DNA of 64,000 nucleotides from Aselliscus stoliczkanus. Lineage: Eukaryota > Chordata > Mammalia > Chiroptera > Hipposideridae. The notes beneath the pieces were generated by a model. It was not told where the DNA came from, searched no databases, and saw only the letters and a list, made by a program, of their open reading frames with translations. The stretch covers positions 31,220,501 through 31,284,500 of the forward strand of contig CM066729.1 in assembly GCA_033961575.1 (NCBI GenBank), written 5' to 3'. How positions within the stretch are numbered: position 1 is the first letter of the stretch; each line of letters begins with the position of its first letter. A program made the position numbers and the translations under genes. Below, piece by piece: positions 11,100 to 22,611 of the stretch.

Positions 11100-11520
11100 C
11101 ACCCTACCTCTGTCTAGGCGCCCCGAGGAAAGCTAAAATACAAACTTTTTTGCCAGTTGTAGACTGAACTCAAATCTTTTACCTCTGAAAACAGGAAAAA
11201 AAAAGAGGGGCATGGTTTGGTAATGTATTCCTCTGCGGTAGCTCTTTCTGACAAAGCAGCCACCTCCTAAAGGTCGGCGTTATGTGCAAAATACACAGAG
11301 GAAAGAAAACCATCTCTGCCCTGCCAATCTCCCTCCTAGTCCAGCAGTGAAGAGTATAAGAGAAGGAATGCGCAATGCAAACCGTTGCTTGCTGCTGGCA
11401 TCCTTCATTACTGCTTGGGAAAGTGAGGCTCCATTGCACCTTGAGGATTTTTAAAAAAATGCCTTGTTCATACGTACTCGGTTAAGATCGCCTCTTACCA
11501 ACCGTGTAACCACGAGGCCT
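11100..11520. other. CpG-island flank with minus-strand splice-like signals
   Basis: A very good minus-strand acceptor-like tract ends at about 11187 (on the minus strand, T/C-rich then 'ttcctgttttcag'). Donor-like gtaaga lies on the minus strand near 11498. These might belong to 5' untranslated exons of a gene starting in the CpG island. The sequence alone cannot confirm this. Confidence 0.25.
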
Positions 11521-11569
11521 AGGGTTTCCTCCCCTCTCTGCCCAATTTACCCAATCTCCTCTTTAGGTT

Positions 11570-12350
11570 CCACAATTGAATCCTCCCACAATTCGGTTCT
11601 CGGGCCCTCGCCTCGGGCCTTTTGGGGAACCTACTAACACCAAACCCTCTTCTCGGTCTCGGCTTCTCCGCAGCCGCCGCGGCCAACACTCCCGCCCTCC
11701 CGAGAGGCCCCCGCCCCGGAGGCCAGCAGGGCAGGGGCTGCGCCGCCGACGGTGCGCACCGTGCAGCCGCGGCCCGGCCCCACCACGCGCCCCCCACATC
11801 CCCGCCGGGCCTCTTCTCCCGCGCTCACCGGGGCAGAGCAGATGTTCGTCTCGGAGGCCCCGGCCCAAGGGCGCGGTTGTTTGCACACCCACCCGGGCCG
11901 CGCTCCGGCAGGGCGCCGAAGGAGGGAGCGGAGCCGCCTTGCCCGCAGCCCGGCCGCGCCGCCCGCGTCTGGGCGTCCGGGAGGAAGGAGACCACGCCCG
12001 CCGACCGGCCCCGGCGTCTGCAGAGCCTCCGGCGGCCCCGCGGCCCCTGCCTCCCCCTCACCTTCCGCGCGCTGCGCGCAGCCAATGAGGGCGGCGGCCA
12101 GGCCCCCTCCCCGCGCGCACACGCACCCTCCCCACGGCCGGGCGCGCGCAGACGACGCGCGGGGCCGGAGCCCCTCACTCGCTCCCACGCACGCGCGGGT
12201 GCTGCGCTGCGGCGAGGGCGGCCGGCAGCCCTAACATTGGCCCTCGCCATCACCGAGCGGCACAAGCGCCGTGGTTTTCGGATGCATTTTACACATGACG
12301 TGGGCACCTGACGTTGGCGGTTCTGGCAGACCTCCCGCGACGAGTTCTGG
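11570..12350. promoter_or_regulatory. CpG island, probable promoter (possibly bidirectional)
   Basis: The region is very GC-rich and dense in unmethylated-looking CG pairs (especially 11690-12240) inside an otherwise AT-rich, CpG-poor window. It has a CCAAT box (gccaatgagg, 12081-12090), two CRE-like sites (TGACGTG at 12296-12302 and TGACGTTGG at 12309-12317) and many GC-box-like runs, but no clear TATA box. Such islands normally mark promoters of housekeeping or developmentally regulated genes. Minus-strand donor-like sites occur at about 11828 (ctgccccg, then gtgagc) and 12059 (cggaag, then gtgagg). The long open frames in the island in several frames reflect scarce stop codons and are not evidence of protein. 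Which gene it serves is unknown. Confidence 0.8.
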
Positions 12351-12399
12351 TTAAGGCTCGCTCCTCTTGGCTCGCTCGCAGTGTTTCCAAGTTGCATAA

Positions 12400-13240
12400 A
12401 TACACGCCCTCGAGGCAGCCCTAGACGTTATTTGCTTATTAAAATCCTCATGGTGCTCTGAAGGAAAGAGGAAAACCTCGGGAAGTCTTTGCTCTTTTAG
12501 AAGAAAGGCGCGTTCGCGTTCCAGAATCCATGGAGAATGAAAGGTGGGAATACAGCGGGTTAACAGTGGGCTGGTATAGAAACAGGAGGCCTAGGGCTTT
12601 CCGTGCTCTCAGGAAAAGCCTCTTGAAATTCTCCTTGGTCTGGAAAGTTCAGAGGTCTGCCCCACCCAGAGTCATCATCACCAACTATGTAATCTGGGAA
12701 GAGTGGAGAGGCTCTTAGGCCTGGGCCCGGGGTGTTGGCCAAATGGGTTGTAGTCAAGCACTGGTCTTTGGGTGAAGGTGCTTGAATTAATGCAGAAATA
12801 TTTTTCTTCTTTCTCAGCACCCCTGGAAGAGTGCCATCTGCAAACAGTTCCCCATTCTGGCCGCTTGGCTATGGGACTGGGAACGGCTTGGCTCCAGCAT
12901 CACTGTGTGAAAAGTTGAAAGAATAGTTCATATGTGTGAACACTCATATATATTCCTCCAAGAGTGCATAACAACATTTTGCTGTAATGCTTTCTTTGCT
13001 GCTCTCCTAAATACTTCAACCTGTGTCTCTCAAGTATAAAGACATTCTTCCATGCAACCAGGTAAGAAACAATGACATCTCAGAAGTTTAATAATTTGAT
13101 ATCACCTGATATCTACTCATATACAAATTTATCCAGTTGTCAGAAAAAGTCATGTATTGGCATTGTAGAAAGATAGTCCAGTGAAGATTCATACACTGCA
13201 CTCTTTTAATGCTGAACAATCCTCCATCTATTTCGTTTCA
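12400..13240. other. Unassigned DNA right of the CpG island
   Basis: No exon could be supported. A plus-strand donor-like 'accaggtaagaaac' at 13058-13071 has a weak acceptor upstream. No recognisable repeat except the MITE-like phrase near 13136. Confidence 0.4.
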
Positions 13241-13249
13241 CAGCATTAA

Positions 13250-13359
13250 CTTTTTTTTTTTTTTTGAGGACAGTGTCACTGGCCCTCATATGTGGGACCC
13301 GAACCGGGGCCGCTGGCTTCCCAAGCCAGCTCTTAACCACCGCGCCACTTGGCTGGCCC
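13250..13359 (-). mobile_element. tRNA-derived SINE, short form
   Basis: Poly-T, then 'gaggacagtgtcactggccc', then the tRNA-like head (gcgccacttggctggccc) on the plus strand, so the SINE is minus. 'attaacttttt' flanks both sides as a probable target-site duplication. Confidence 0.85.
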
Positions 13360-13364
13360 ACGGG

Positions 13365-14820
13365 ATTAACTTTTTGAAGGGGTTAGGCCAGTGATCTCTA
13401 CTTTCTTGATTTGTCTTAACCGTTTTTTTCCTCCTGACGTCATTTAACTTTTTCTCTGGCACCCTCATTTTCTGTAAGCTAGAAGAAAGGTTAAGCTGTT
13501 TGAGTAGATGGCAAGAATCCTGCTTACTTTACAAGGTGCTCTTCATATTGTTTGCCATCAGGAAGAACATATTAAACACAATTTTAATTCATAAACGCAT
13601 AATATTAGGTTTCCCAGTGTCAGTGATCACTGAAATCTGAAGTGTCTTCCAGAGTTCTTTATTATGAAGTCCAATTTCCCTTTTGAGATTAATAGGTTTT
13701 CTGTGGGGTGGTAACTTGGCGACTTTTTTGGAGGAGAAAGTCTTAGATTTCTGTTAGGAGAACACAGGTTACAAATTCGTTCACCTAGGTGGACAGAGTA
13801 TGGATCGTTCTGATACCTACTGCTTCAGGTCACCCAGTGGTAGATAGATGCCTCATTTAGTTAAATACTAGTTCATTCAAAGAACAGTAAAATTCTTGTC
13901 TCTGTGGAGTTTTGGCTACTTTAGAATTCCTGTGGATAATTCTGGTAAAAACAGTGATGCATTCTACAAGGTCTTGTGATGTATTAATATGTTTTAAGAT
14001 TTGATAAAATCCCAGAGGCGTTCCCTATATTTAGCTGGGCATATCTGACCTAAGCTCCCAGCTCCATTCTAAAAACAGAAACAAATCAAGAATATGTAAT
14101 ATTGCATATACTCTTTGCCTGTGGTCAGCTGGTCTCTGGCTTATAGCATAGATATATCTGTGGGTGTGAGCTCATCCATTTAAACTCAAACTCTGCAGGA
14201 CAAGTATATTTCAAGTTTACTCTACATAAGTTTACTCTATTATGATCACCTCAACTCCCACAAGAGAACTCTGAAAGATCATCATCTGTCTAGTCCACAG
14301 ACAAATGTAGTGTTCTAAATAGAAAGAGCCTGGAACCCCACTTCTCAAAAGAGGACAGTGTTTAGTAAGGCAGTCCAAGTCAGTGGGTGGTATCAGTGGA
14401 TTTGTTTGCATCAGCAAATTAGTGTTTGCTCCTGACTTTGCCAGTTGATCTGAATTTCATCAGCATCATCATGCTGAGTCCAAAACAGAAGGTACAAGTC
14501 AGAAAAGCTAGCCTCAAAAGTTTTGAAACATCATTTTGCCACATTCTATTGGTCAAAAGGAGGCAAAGGGCCATTGAAGTTTCAAGGGGAGGGGATCAGG
14601 CAAGGGCGTGATTACCAGGAGATGAGGCTCAGTGGTGGGGAGGCGGGAGGGACACATATTTGGAAAGGAGCTAACCAGGCCAAATGCAAACTCAGATGTA
14701 GCATTGATACTGATTCTTTGCTCAAAATCATGCGGGTCTGGGTCACCTACTTAACTTCAAGCCTAACTATAATCACCCATCCCCAGTTGTGACCCACGGA
14801 TTTACATTGACAATTAATAT
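13365..14820. other. Unassigned DNA
   Basis: No exon or RNA gene was found. A 14-bp perfect palindrome (tcagtgatcactga) is at 13620-13633. Short open frames at 14426-14792 have no recognisable product. Confidence 0.45.
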
Positions 14821-14824
14821 GGCT

Positions 14825-15760
14825 CACAATTTCTTTCTCTTTGTTTTTAGTTTCAGGCATACAAAACAATGTAATAGTTAGACATTTGTATCCCTCACAA
14901 AGTGATAACCCCCTCCCCTAATCTACCGCCCCTCTGACATCGTATATAGCTGTTACAATTCCATTGACTCTATTCCCTATGCTGTATTCCACATCCTGTG
15001 ACTATACATATATATAATTATAGTTGACATTCAGTATTATTCAGCTTCAGCTTCAGGTGTACAGTGCAGCAATCAGGCATCTACACCATCCATGAAGTGG
15101 TCTCCCTAATAAAATAAGTGTCCATCGGATACCCTACAAAATCTTTACAGCATTATTGATTGTATTCCCCAAACTGTTTTTTATATCCCTGTGGCAATCT
15201 TGTAGTTTCTAATTTGTGATTTCTAATCCTTTCATCTTCTCCCTCATCCCCCTCCCCCTCCCATTTAGCAACCCTCAGTTTTTTTCTCTATATCTCTGAG
15301 ATTGTTTCTGATTAGTTTGTTCATTTCTTCTATTCTTTAGATTCCACATATAATTGAGATCATTTGGTATTAGTCTTTCTCCATCTGACTTCTTTCACTT
15401 AACATGATGTTCTCTAGGTCCATCCATATCGTTTCATTTTTGGTGGTACTGTTTCATTTTTCTTTATAGCAGAGTAATAATACTCTATTGTATAAATGTA
15501 CCATAGTTTCTTAATCCAGTCATCTACCGATGGGCATTTCAGTTGTTTCCAAGTCTTGGCTATTGTGAGTAGCACTGCAATAAATATAGGGGTGTATATA
15601 TTTTTTCGAATTAGTGTTTTGGATTTCTCTGGATAGAAACCGAAGAGTGGAATTGCTAGGTCATAAGGTAGTTCCATTTCCAGTTTTTTGAGATACCTCC
15701 ATACTGATTTCCATAATGGCTGCACCAATCTGCAGTCCCACCAAAGTGCACGTTTACAGA
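14825..15760 (-). mobile_element. 5'-truncated L1 LINE, antisense
   Basis: On the minus strand the piece begins in the last part of ORF2. Positions 15728 to 15414 encode the familiar end of the L1 protein ([20 protein letters not shown], later IEYYYSAIKKNE). It then continues through a 3' untranslated region that contains, in reverse, 'cttcaggtgtacagtgcagc' near 15050, to a T-rich end near 14830. Only the last part of the about 6-kb element is present, as usual for L1 insertions. The full-length frame is absent, so it cannot move. Confidence 0.85.
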
Positions 15761-15764
15761 TTCC

Positions 15765-16505
15765 ATGGTTTAATGATTTCTTCCTTATCAGAGCCTTTTT
15801 TTTTCTGCAAAGGGAAAAAGAATAGGGGAGTGAAATATATATTTAAAAATCATTTATGATAATTTGAAAGTTCTCTGAAACTAGTAGAAGTGAATATAGG
15901 AGTTAAAATGCGTGTACAATGGAACTGTGTTTAGATAGTAGCAGTGTAAGTCCAGGTACTGGACTTAGTTGGCCCTGTATAAGGATTCAAATCTAAATCA
16001 TGACCGTGATTCTTTTCCTGATCCCAGTCTTGGCAGGTAGCTGTGCCCTTTGCAAAGGGTAAAGTGATTGCTGCCTGCCGATGCCTTTACCACATCCTTT
16101 CTTCACCCCATCTTGGCTGAGAATTCACTTCACTAAGTAAAAGAAACCCACTGATAACTAAATGAGACAGGCTCCATTGCAAATCTATTAATATATGGAA
16201 AAAATAACCCTCTTTATGTGGAAGGATGCTGTAGGACATTGATATTACATTTTACAAATTCTATATTTTTGTTTTTGAAAGGTTATATTCCAATACCTGT
16301 TTTTAAAATGTCTTTAATGTCCCATGAATAACTAGTGGGTATATGTGCTTGTACCTGCCAGAAATCTCCCTAGAATGCAAAACAGAGCCATGGACAACAG
16401 TTTGGAGGTAAGAAATCCTCCCAAATGAAATGAGTGAAAAGAGGTCAAAAACCTTTCAGAGATTATTTCCTTCAAGGTGGTCTTGTTCTTTGTGTAGCAT
16501 TTATT
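15765..16505. other. Unassigned DNA
   Basis: No gene, RNA or assignable repeat was found. Confidence 0.45.
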
Positions 16506-16509
16506 AGCT

Positions 16510-17115
16510 TGTGATTTAGTTATCTACTGCTGCAGGGCAAACCATCCCATATATTAAAAATAGCAATTTAATATTTCTCACAATTCTGAGGGTTGGTTGG
16601 GTGTGGTTTTGTCTGGCCTTACACAGTTATATTCAGCTATAGTAGGGGTTGGCAAAATTTTCTGTGAAGGGCCAGATAATGCATATTTTAGGCTTTGTGT
16701 CTGTCACATATTCTTTTTTGTTATCTATTTTATTTTTTTACAGACCTTTAAAAAGAAAAAGCTATTCTTAGCTCAAAGGCCCTGAATGAAAACAGGCTGA
16801 GGGCCAGATTTGGCCCGCAGGCTGTGGTATGCCAGCCCCTGACCTGCAGAGTCAACTGAGCTGAAGGCCCAGGGAGCCTCACTCACACATGTGGCAGGCG
16901 CTGATGCTGCCCACGGAAGGCCTCAGCTCTCCTAGAGTATCCTCCTGGAGAGGAGAAGGTGGCTTCTCACCCTCCACAGGCTCCATTGTCAGTCTGGAGA
17001 GCATGGAAGAGAGTGGGGGCGGAATCTGTCAGACTTGTTAGGACATAGCCTGAGGAGTCAAACAGGATCACTGTGCCACATTTGTTGGATCAGAGGAAAA
17101 CACGAGGCTCACCCA
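16510..17115 (+). mobile_element. Ancient interspersed repeat, family unassigned, split by a hAT copy
   Basis: The phrases 'agttatctactgctgcaggg' and 'cacaattctgagggttggtt', then after the hAT insertion 'ctcactcacacatgtggcag', match an old mammalian repeat. A second copy of it seems to lie at 55120-55480. The family name is not recalled with certainty. Confidence 0.45.
16640..16845 (+). mobile_element. hAT-Charlie non-autonomous element (MER33-like), nested
   Basis: It begins 'taggggttggcaaaattttc' and ends 'ggcccgcaggctgtggtatg' then 'ccagcccctg'. The ends form an imperfect inverted pair typical of hAT elements. It sits inside the older repeat at 16510-17115 and is related to the copy at 9235-9400. 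Confidence 0.7.
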
Positions 17116-17329
17116 GACTATCCCTCTCCAGGGCAGGAGCTGCAGATATCATGGCTGCTGCTAGCAGAACTAAGTGGCAGTTTTCTGCTCTATGCACCAT
17201 CAAGGGAGATCAAGGACTGATGCTGACCTTGACATTAGATTGGCTCTCAGCGCCTTCTTCAGATAACTTCAAATTGAGTCATAAAATGGAATGTTTAATC
17301 TCTGATGACAGCCATTGTTCCTATTCTCT

Positions 17330-17490
17330 CTGTTAGCACACTGCCCCAGCCTGTTTCTGATTCTCTGAACACCCACTCATTTCCTTTAGTATTTGTTTAC
17401 AAGCACCTCTGCCATGAGCTCCCTGAGAGAAGAGACCATGCTTTACCACTCTGCCTTCCTGTGATACATCTTCAATAAATAGGTACAGAA
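17330..17490 (+). mobile_element. LINE2 3' fragment
   Basis: 'catgagctccctgagagaag' followed by 'catcttcaataaataggtac' resembles the last 150 bp of LINE2. Confidence 0.5.
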
Positions 17491-17755
17491 TTTCATTGGC
17501 TAGCCTTACTGAGGTTTGAAGCCAGGTTATATATATTTGCTTACTTCACAAAAGTAAGACTAATTTAAGAATCTAGCGCTACCTACAAATTCCAGAAGAA
17601 CAATGTGCACCAAAGAGTTACACTTCATATTCAAATACTGTCTAATCAATCAGATGGTTAAACTCCTTAGCAGTTTTCCAAACATATAACCCAGAGTTAG
17701 GAAACAGTATGCTTAATAAGTTTACACTAGCAGCCACCTTTAAAGGCATATTACA

Positions 17756-17869
17756 TTTTTTTTTTTTTTTTTTTGAGGGCAGTGTCACTGGCCCTCACAT
17801 GTGGGATCCGAACCGGGGCCGCTGGCTTCCGAGGCCAGCGCTTAACCACCGCGCCACTCGGCCGGCTCC
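17756..17869 (-). mobile_element. tRNA-derived SINE, short form, with 20-bp target duplication
   Basis: Poly-T then the SINE body and head (gcgccactcggccggctc) on the plus strand. The 20-bp word ttaaaggcatattacatttt occurs unchanged at 17740-17759 and 17870-17889, a perfect target-site duplication made by LINE-driven insertion. Perfect flanks and a near-consensus body suggest a young insertion. Confidence 0.95.
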
Positions 17870-17889
17870 TTAAAGGCATATTACATTTT

Positions 17890-18335
17890 AACTCTAGATT
17901 TGCCTGCAGATGAAAATCAAAATATAACAACAGTTTGTAATATATGCTGTGTATGTTTTAAGGTAGAAGTGATTCTGGAGAAGGCTTCTAATCTACAGTA
18001 AATGCTGCTACTAATAGCTCAGTTGAATTTTTTAATATGTGTTTTCTCCCAAATCTCATTGTAACTCTGTCTTCTTCCACTTGATGGAAAGCTTTGACCA
18101 TATATTATGTTTAGCAGCAGCTGGGGTGCATTTCTAATTGATGATTTGTTATCTTATATTTCTTACTTGACTACCCACATTTTTCACTCTCTTCAGCATT
18201 TTCCTCCAGTGTCTCCTGTCTTTCTGAATGAGATAGATGATGATGCTTTTGTGCAAATGCAAGCAGTATTTCCATCTCTCCTCTTCTTCCCTCCATCAGC
18301 CTACAGATGCATGCAAGACTCATGCTAGGTAACAT
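17890..18335. other. Unassigned DNA
   Basis: No gene or assignable repeat was found. Confidence 0.45.
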
Positions 18336-18339
18336 GTAT

Positions 18340-18485
18340 GTGGCACTCCAGCATTAACTAAGTGTACTCATATACTCTATCGGTTGGTTATTAATACATC
18401 AGTCCTGTGGGATGGATACTGTCACTACCTCCATTTGGTGGGTGGGGAAACTGCCGAACAGATGTCCCAGAATAACTCAATGTGT
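18340..18485 (-). repeat. MIR SINE fragment
   Basis: 'actgtcactacctccatttg' and 'gtggggaaactgccgaacag' match the MIR core in reverse orientation. Confidence 0.55.
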
Positions 18486-18646
18486 TCATGTTGACCCTAG
18501 TAGCTTCCCATAAAATCTGTTTATTCTTCATGGATTCCTTATTTGGTTAAAGCAGCCCCTTTTATTAGCTACCCAAGTTTGACCCTCCATTCTTCCTCCT
18601 CTCTTACTTCACATGTCCAGTCAGTCACCAAGATCCTATGGATTAA

Positions 18647-18652
<6 letters not shown>

Positions 18653-18704
<52 letters not shown>
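18653..18704. repeat. (CT)n microsatellite
   Basis: About 26 uninterrupted CT units. The serine/leucine-rich and arginine/glutamate-rich open frames across it are artefacts of the repeat. Confidence 0.98.
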
Positions 18705-18707
<3 letters not shown>

Positions 18708-18724
18708 ATTCTTGACCTGACTCT

Positions 18725-18905
18725 TCCCTTGCTCCTCAGAAAGCCTCGTCCCTCCCCTGGGTTTGTGCCAGAGCTTTCTTGTTAAAAGCAGATTCTGATT
18801 CAGTAGGTCTTGGATGAGGCACATGATGTTGAACTGGAACAAACTGATTGGTGATAGGATACTGCTGGTTGGTGGACCACACTTTGAAGGGTGATACCAG
18901 TTCGA
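18725..18905 (-). mobile_element. MER5A-type hAT element
   Basis: 'attctgattcagtaggtctt' and 'tggaccacactttgaagg' match the MER5A consensus. It has short palindromic structure and no coding capacity. Confidence 0.65.
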
Positions 18906-18909
18906 ATGG

Positions 18910-19275
18910 GAGAAATTTAGGAAGAACCATGATTTTAAAAACTTGATTTGATTTGAATAGGAGGTAGTAGTATCAACTCATGGTTCTCTAAAATTTTTAT
19001 TTTCTAGCTCTGTCTCCTGAAAAATCCTAGAAACAATAACATTCCAGTAATGTTGAGCATATGCTGATTTCTAAACACTGTGCTCCACTGAAAGGAGCCC
19101 GGGTTCTTTGGAGAAATGGCTGATTCCAAGTCTGGGATATGGGAAGTACACAGCCAGTTGGAAACACCTTGTGCACAAAAGTATGGAAGTACTCAAAGTT
19201 GATGGAAACATGTGAAAGGATTCAGGAGCTAGCTTAGTTGTTCCTGCTGGCCAAATCTGTGATAAGCTGAACATC
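18910..19275. other. Unassigned DNA
   Basis: No gene or clear repeat was found. Confidence 0.45.
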
Positions 19276-19575
19276 AAAAGAATAATGATGGTAATGGATC
19301 ACATTATCTTGAGTCAGGAAAGAACCCATGAGTCCATAGCGACATTCAAAATAAAGGTGGCGATAGAGGAGAGCTTTCTTCTTTCAAAAAACTGCCAGTT
19401 AATACATATAGAAAACAATTATAGAATTAGAGAAATCACCATTTTGCAAACACCACTGTAATAATTCAGATAAGGACCATCAATGGATGCTAAAATTGTT
19501 AGGTGAAAGATTTTTTGAGGATTGTTGGGCAATAGGATATTCACACATGTCACCCAACAAATTATGAATTACAAT
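19276..19575. mobile_element. Possible old L1M 3'-region fragment
   Basis: The A-rich text from 'acatcaaaagaataatgatg' to 'cacccaacaaattatgaatt' has the style of an old L1 3' untranslated region. No coding piece confirms it. Confidence 0.3.
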
Positions 19576-19577
19576 AT

Positions 19578-19579
<2 letters not shown>

Positions 19580-19614
<35 letters not shown>
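19580..19614. repeat. (AC)n microsatellite
   Basis: About 17 uninterrupted AC units. Confidence 0.98.
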
Positions 19615-19615
<1 letters not shown>

Positions 19616-19619
19616 AGAA

Positions 19620-21780
19620 TGTGTTGAGATTATACCTTGGTCTTTACAAACCTTCAGTAGCCCAGAAATGGGAGAGATTTATCAGGAATCTCCATCAGGA
19701 GCAGAGACTTCATCTGTCTTTGGGATGTTTTGAATGCTCCTTCCTCTAGAGTCACAAAAGCATTGCTCCTGAGGAAATGAGCAGAGAGGGTTAGGTTGAG
19801 AAGCTAATCCAAGTGCCTTATTTTGTAACCTGGTGCGCCTTGCCACGGAGTGGCATTGAGCAGAGCCAACACCCTGCAGAACTGTATCTTCGTCAGGACA
19901 GAGGATTGTTTTCCATATTTGGATTTAGATTGTGCTCTGTTTCGTCCTTATCACTGGGGATGTGTATATGCTCTTCCTTGTGAAGTAACACACAGAGAAT
20001 CGGGAGCAGGACCCCTAAAGCTACAGGAGAGACACACGCACACCCCTGATCTTTCCCCAGGACTTCGAAGAAATGACCGGGACGTGTCCAGTTAGGACAG
20101 GGTGGCTTGTGGATACGTACAGACATCAAGATTCTATCCCCCAGAATGTGCTGATATTGGCTGCTGTGATGCCGTAATCGCCCTAAAGCTTGGGAGCGGG
20201 CAGAGCTCAGGATAACCAGAGCCCTGGGGGTTAGGGTCAGGAATCTTCTGAAGGGAAACATAATTCCACTGGCAATAGTCCACCTGCATGTAGGTATAAA
20301 TTACTGAATTGCAAAACTTGAGGATGGAGGAGGGGCTGGACTAGACAGGAAGGAGAACTTTTTCCTGGTTTGGGTCCTCATTGAGAGCTTGGTGTGAACC
20401 CTGAGGCATCAAGAGAGTCCAGTCAAGGCAGGGTCCCACTGGCGGGTGGCTTTCAGAGATGCCACTTCTAAGAGCAGTTGGAAGTGATGACCTATGTGAA
20501 GCTTCCCTGCCAGCCTGTGGCAGCTGTGCTGGGGGGATTAAGGGAAGGACCTGCTCCGGGAATTAGTAAAGGGCAAAACACTGCCTCTCCCCTGAGGGCA
20601 AGGTTCAGATAGCAGGGATGTCCCAAGTTAGTAAAGATACAAAACTATTTTCTAAAGGGTATAATCAGGCATACATTCTATATAAGTTGATAAACTAATG
20701 GGATGTGTACCCATTACTCATTGGTTGTACCTCCCCATTATAATAGGTCCATAATCTCCTGTCAGTAGTACTGAAATCCCAATAATTTTGAAAACAAAAT
20801 TTTTCATAAGTTTACACCTACAACTATGATCTTTTTTGGTGGCAAAACTTGACTAGAACTTATGTGAGGTTATTTATATTCTTTATCTCACTTGATTTCT
20901 GAATGTTTATATGATTTGCTGCAGAAAAATTGACATTTGTTAATAGGGCACTGCCTCTGAGTTCTATTGACATGCTGCGTGGCATGGGCCCCGTAAATCT
21001 GAAAGTGAAAACTCTGAAAACCTCTGAATTCCAAAACCTGTCCGGTGGCAGAGGATAAAGATTTAGATGGAGATAACTTTCGCTCAAGCTGGAGGGGACC
21101 TGCCTCAGAGCCCATAGGGAAGCAGGGCATGTTTCCTTCGACTCTTGGAAATAAATGGAACCCTACCCCATCCACACGCTCTAGCTCTAAGGTACAACCT
21201 GCAGACTGGTGTGGACCACTTGGCTACAGGTCTTGCCGGGTCCACACAGGTTTAAAATGCTTGAATGTGTTGCCAACAGTTAAACCTCAAGAGGTTACAC
21301 ACACAAATCTAAATTTCTATGGTCTCGCGGGAAATTGGAAAACTATGAGTCTGCATTCTGGCAGCTCAGAAATTTGCTGGAACTAAACAGCAGCTGCTTT
21401 TTGCCACAGTTTCCACCACTCCCAAGTTAGCTGTCAACTGATACGAGGCTCAAATTAGTGGCGACCTCGAAATCCATCTTCCTTCAAGTCAGTAGTAGTT
21501 GTTGTTATTATTATTATTTTGAAGAAGGATGGAAAGGGGTGGAAAGCTCGCTTCATTTATTTCTATTATTCCTGTAGCCACTGTAGGCCTTTTACTTTTC
21601 AATCCCTGCTGTATCCCCCAGCCAAAGCTTTTCCACCTGGAAACCCCTGGCTGTAGTTCTGACCCAGCAATGACCTTAAGTTGACTTTCTTCAGTTGGCT
21701 TTGACTCTGGACAGAGCCTTGGACCTGTTTCCCTAAGAGGCTTGCTCCAACCCTGACTCATTCCTTTTCTGTTCCTTTCC
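19620..21780. other. Unassigned DNA
   Basis: A long stretch without a supported gene. Frames of 80-122 codons exist on both strands (e.g. 19893-20261 minus, 21045-21386 plus), but none has a recognisable domain or splice context. A short ATT run is at 21505-21519. Confidence 0.4.
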
Positions 21781-21784
21781 CCAG

Positions 21785-21832
21785 GCCTGGGAAATCTCTA
21801 AGAGCTGGCTGGCTTCATTGAAGCCCTTTCTG
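21785..21832 (+). other. Candidate 48-nt exon, gene unknown
   Basis: A textbook acceptor (attccttttctgttcctttc, then cccag) precedes 48 nt that end at a strong donor (tttctg, then gtaagtgc). One frame is open throughout (AWEISKSWLASLKPFL); the other two contain stops. No neighbouring exon was found and the peptide is not recognised, so this may be a microexon of an unknown transcript or chance. Confidence 0.25.
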
Positions 21833-21839
21833 GTAAGTG

Positions 21840-22330
21840 CATTTCTTTCTCACCGCCCTGAGGCGTTTCATCCTGTGTCAGCTGGTCATGTTTCCATTCC
21901 CTCACACTGTGGCCCTGGCCCTGGCAGGCAGGGTATGACCTGGCTGCAGAATGAACGCTCTTCTTTTGTGTTTCTGGCTTCCATGAGGTAGGTGCCTTTG
22001 TTCTGACCCTCCATGCTCCTAAATGATTTCCTGGTTTTCTTTGTGTTTCCAACCCCAGCCGGCTCACCTGTAGGTTTTGTTTGTTGGTTTGTTTGTTTGT
22101 TTGTTTCTAACCCTGGGGCTGGCACTCTTGTTAACCCTACCACATATCTCAGCCAGAAAGACCCAAGGCCTTCATCCGGACTCATGATGAAAAACGGAAC
22201 TAAGCAAGGAGCCAGGAGATATGGCCTCACTACTCCCAGCTATACCATCATTGGTAGAAAGTCTGTGAATGCATCACTTTTCCTCTCTGGCTCTTGGATT
22301 TGTAAAACGAGGCAATAATGCTGTAGATGT
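21840..22330. other. Unassigned DNA with a (TTTG)n run
   Basis: A GTTT/TTTG run lies at 22076-22107. Otherwise nothing can be assigned. Confidence 0.5.
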
Positions 22331-22346
22331 ACTCAGTATACTTTTT

Positions 22347-22449
22347 TTTTTTTTTTGAGGGCAGTGTCATTGGCCCTCACATGTGGGACCCGAACCAGGG
22401 CCCCTGGCCTCCCAAACCAGCACTCAATCACCGCACCACTCGGCCGGCC
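22347..22449 (-). mobile_element. tRNA-derived SINE, short form
   Basis: Poly-T then SINE body and head on the plus strand. Near-identical 15-bp flanks 'ctcagtatacttttt' (22332) and 'ctcaatatacttttt' (22450) mark the target-site duplication with one mismatch. Confidence 0.9.
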
Positions 22450-22611
22450 CTCAATATACTTTTTATCCTGCTGAATAGGCACCCCCCTTTAGTGAATAAA
22501 ACACGTTTGTTTGATTTGTATGAGGTCCCCCTTTTTTCCTGTTGGTCTTGGTTTCTTGATAGAAGAAAACCTTCATTTTCTCATTTGGTGCCTGAGGAAC
22601 CTCTCACTGTA

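Noticed and set aside
11519..12397. Several long overlapping open frames on both strands (up to 229 codons)
   Set aside because: They lie in a CpG island where stop codons are scarce. Products are Arg/Pro/Ala/Gly-rich in every frame and show no domain.
13021..13071. Possible small plus-strand exon ending at accag/gtaagaaa
   Set aside because: The acceptor is weak, the exon would be about 27 nt, and nothing connects to it.
13620..13633. Perfect 14-bp palindrome tcagtgatcactga
   Set aside because: Short palindromes of this size are expected by chance in a window of this length, and no context supports a binding site.
18543..18842. Open frames rich in Ser-Leu or Arg-Glu
   Set aside because: Produced by translation of the (CT)n microsatellite.
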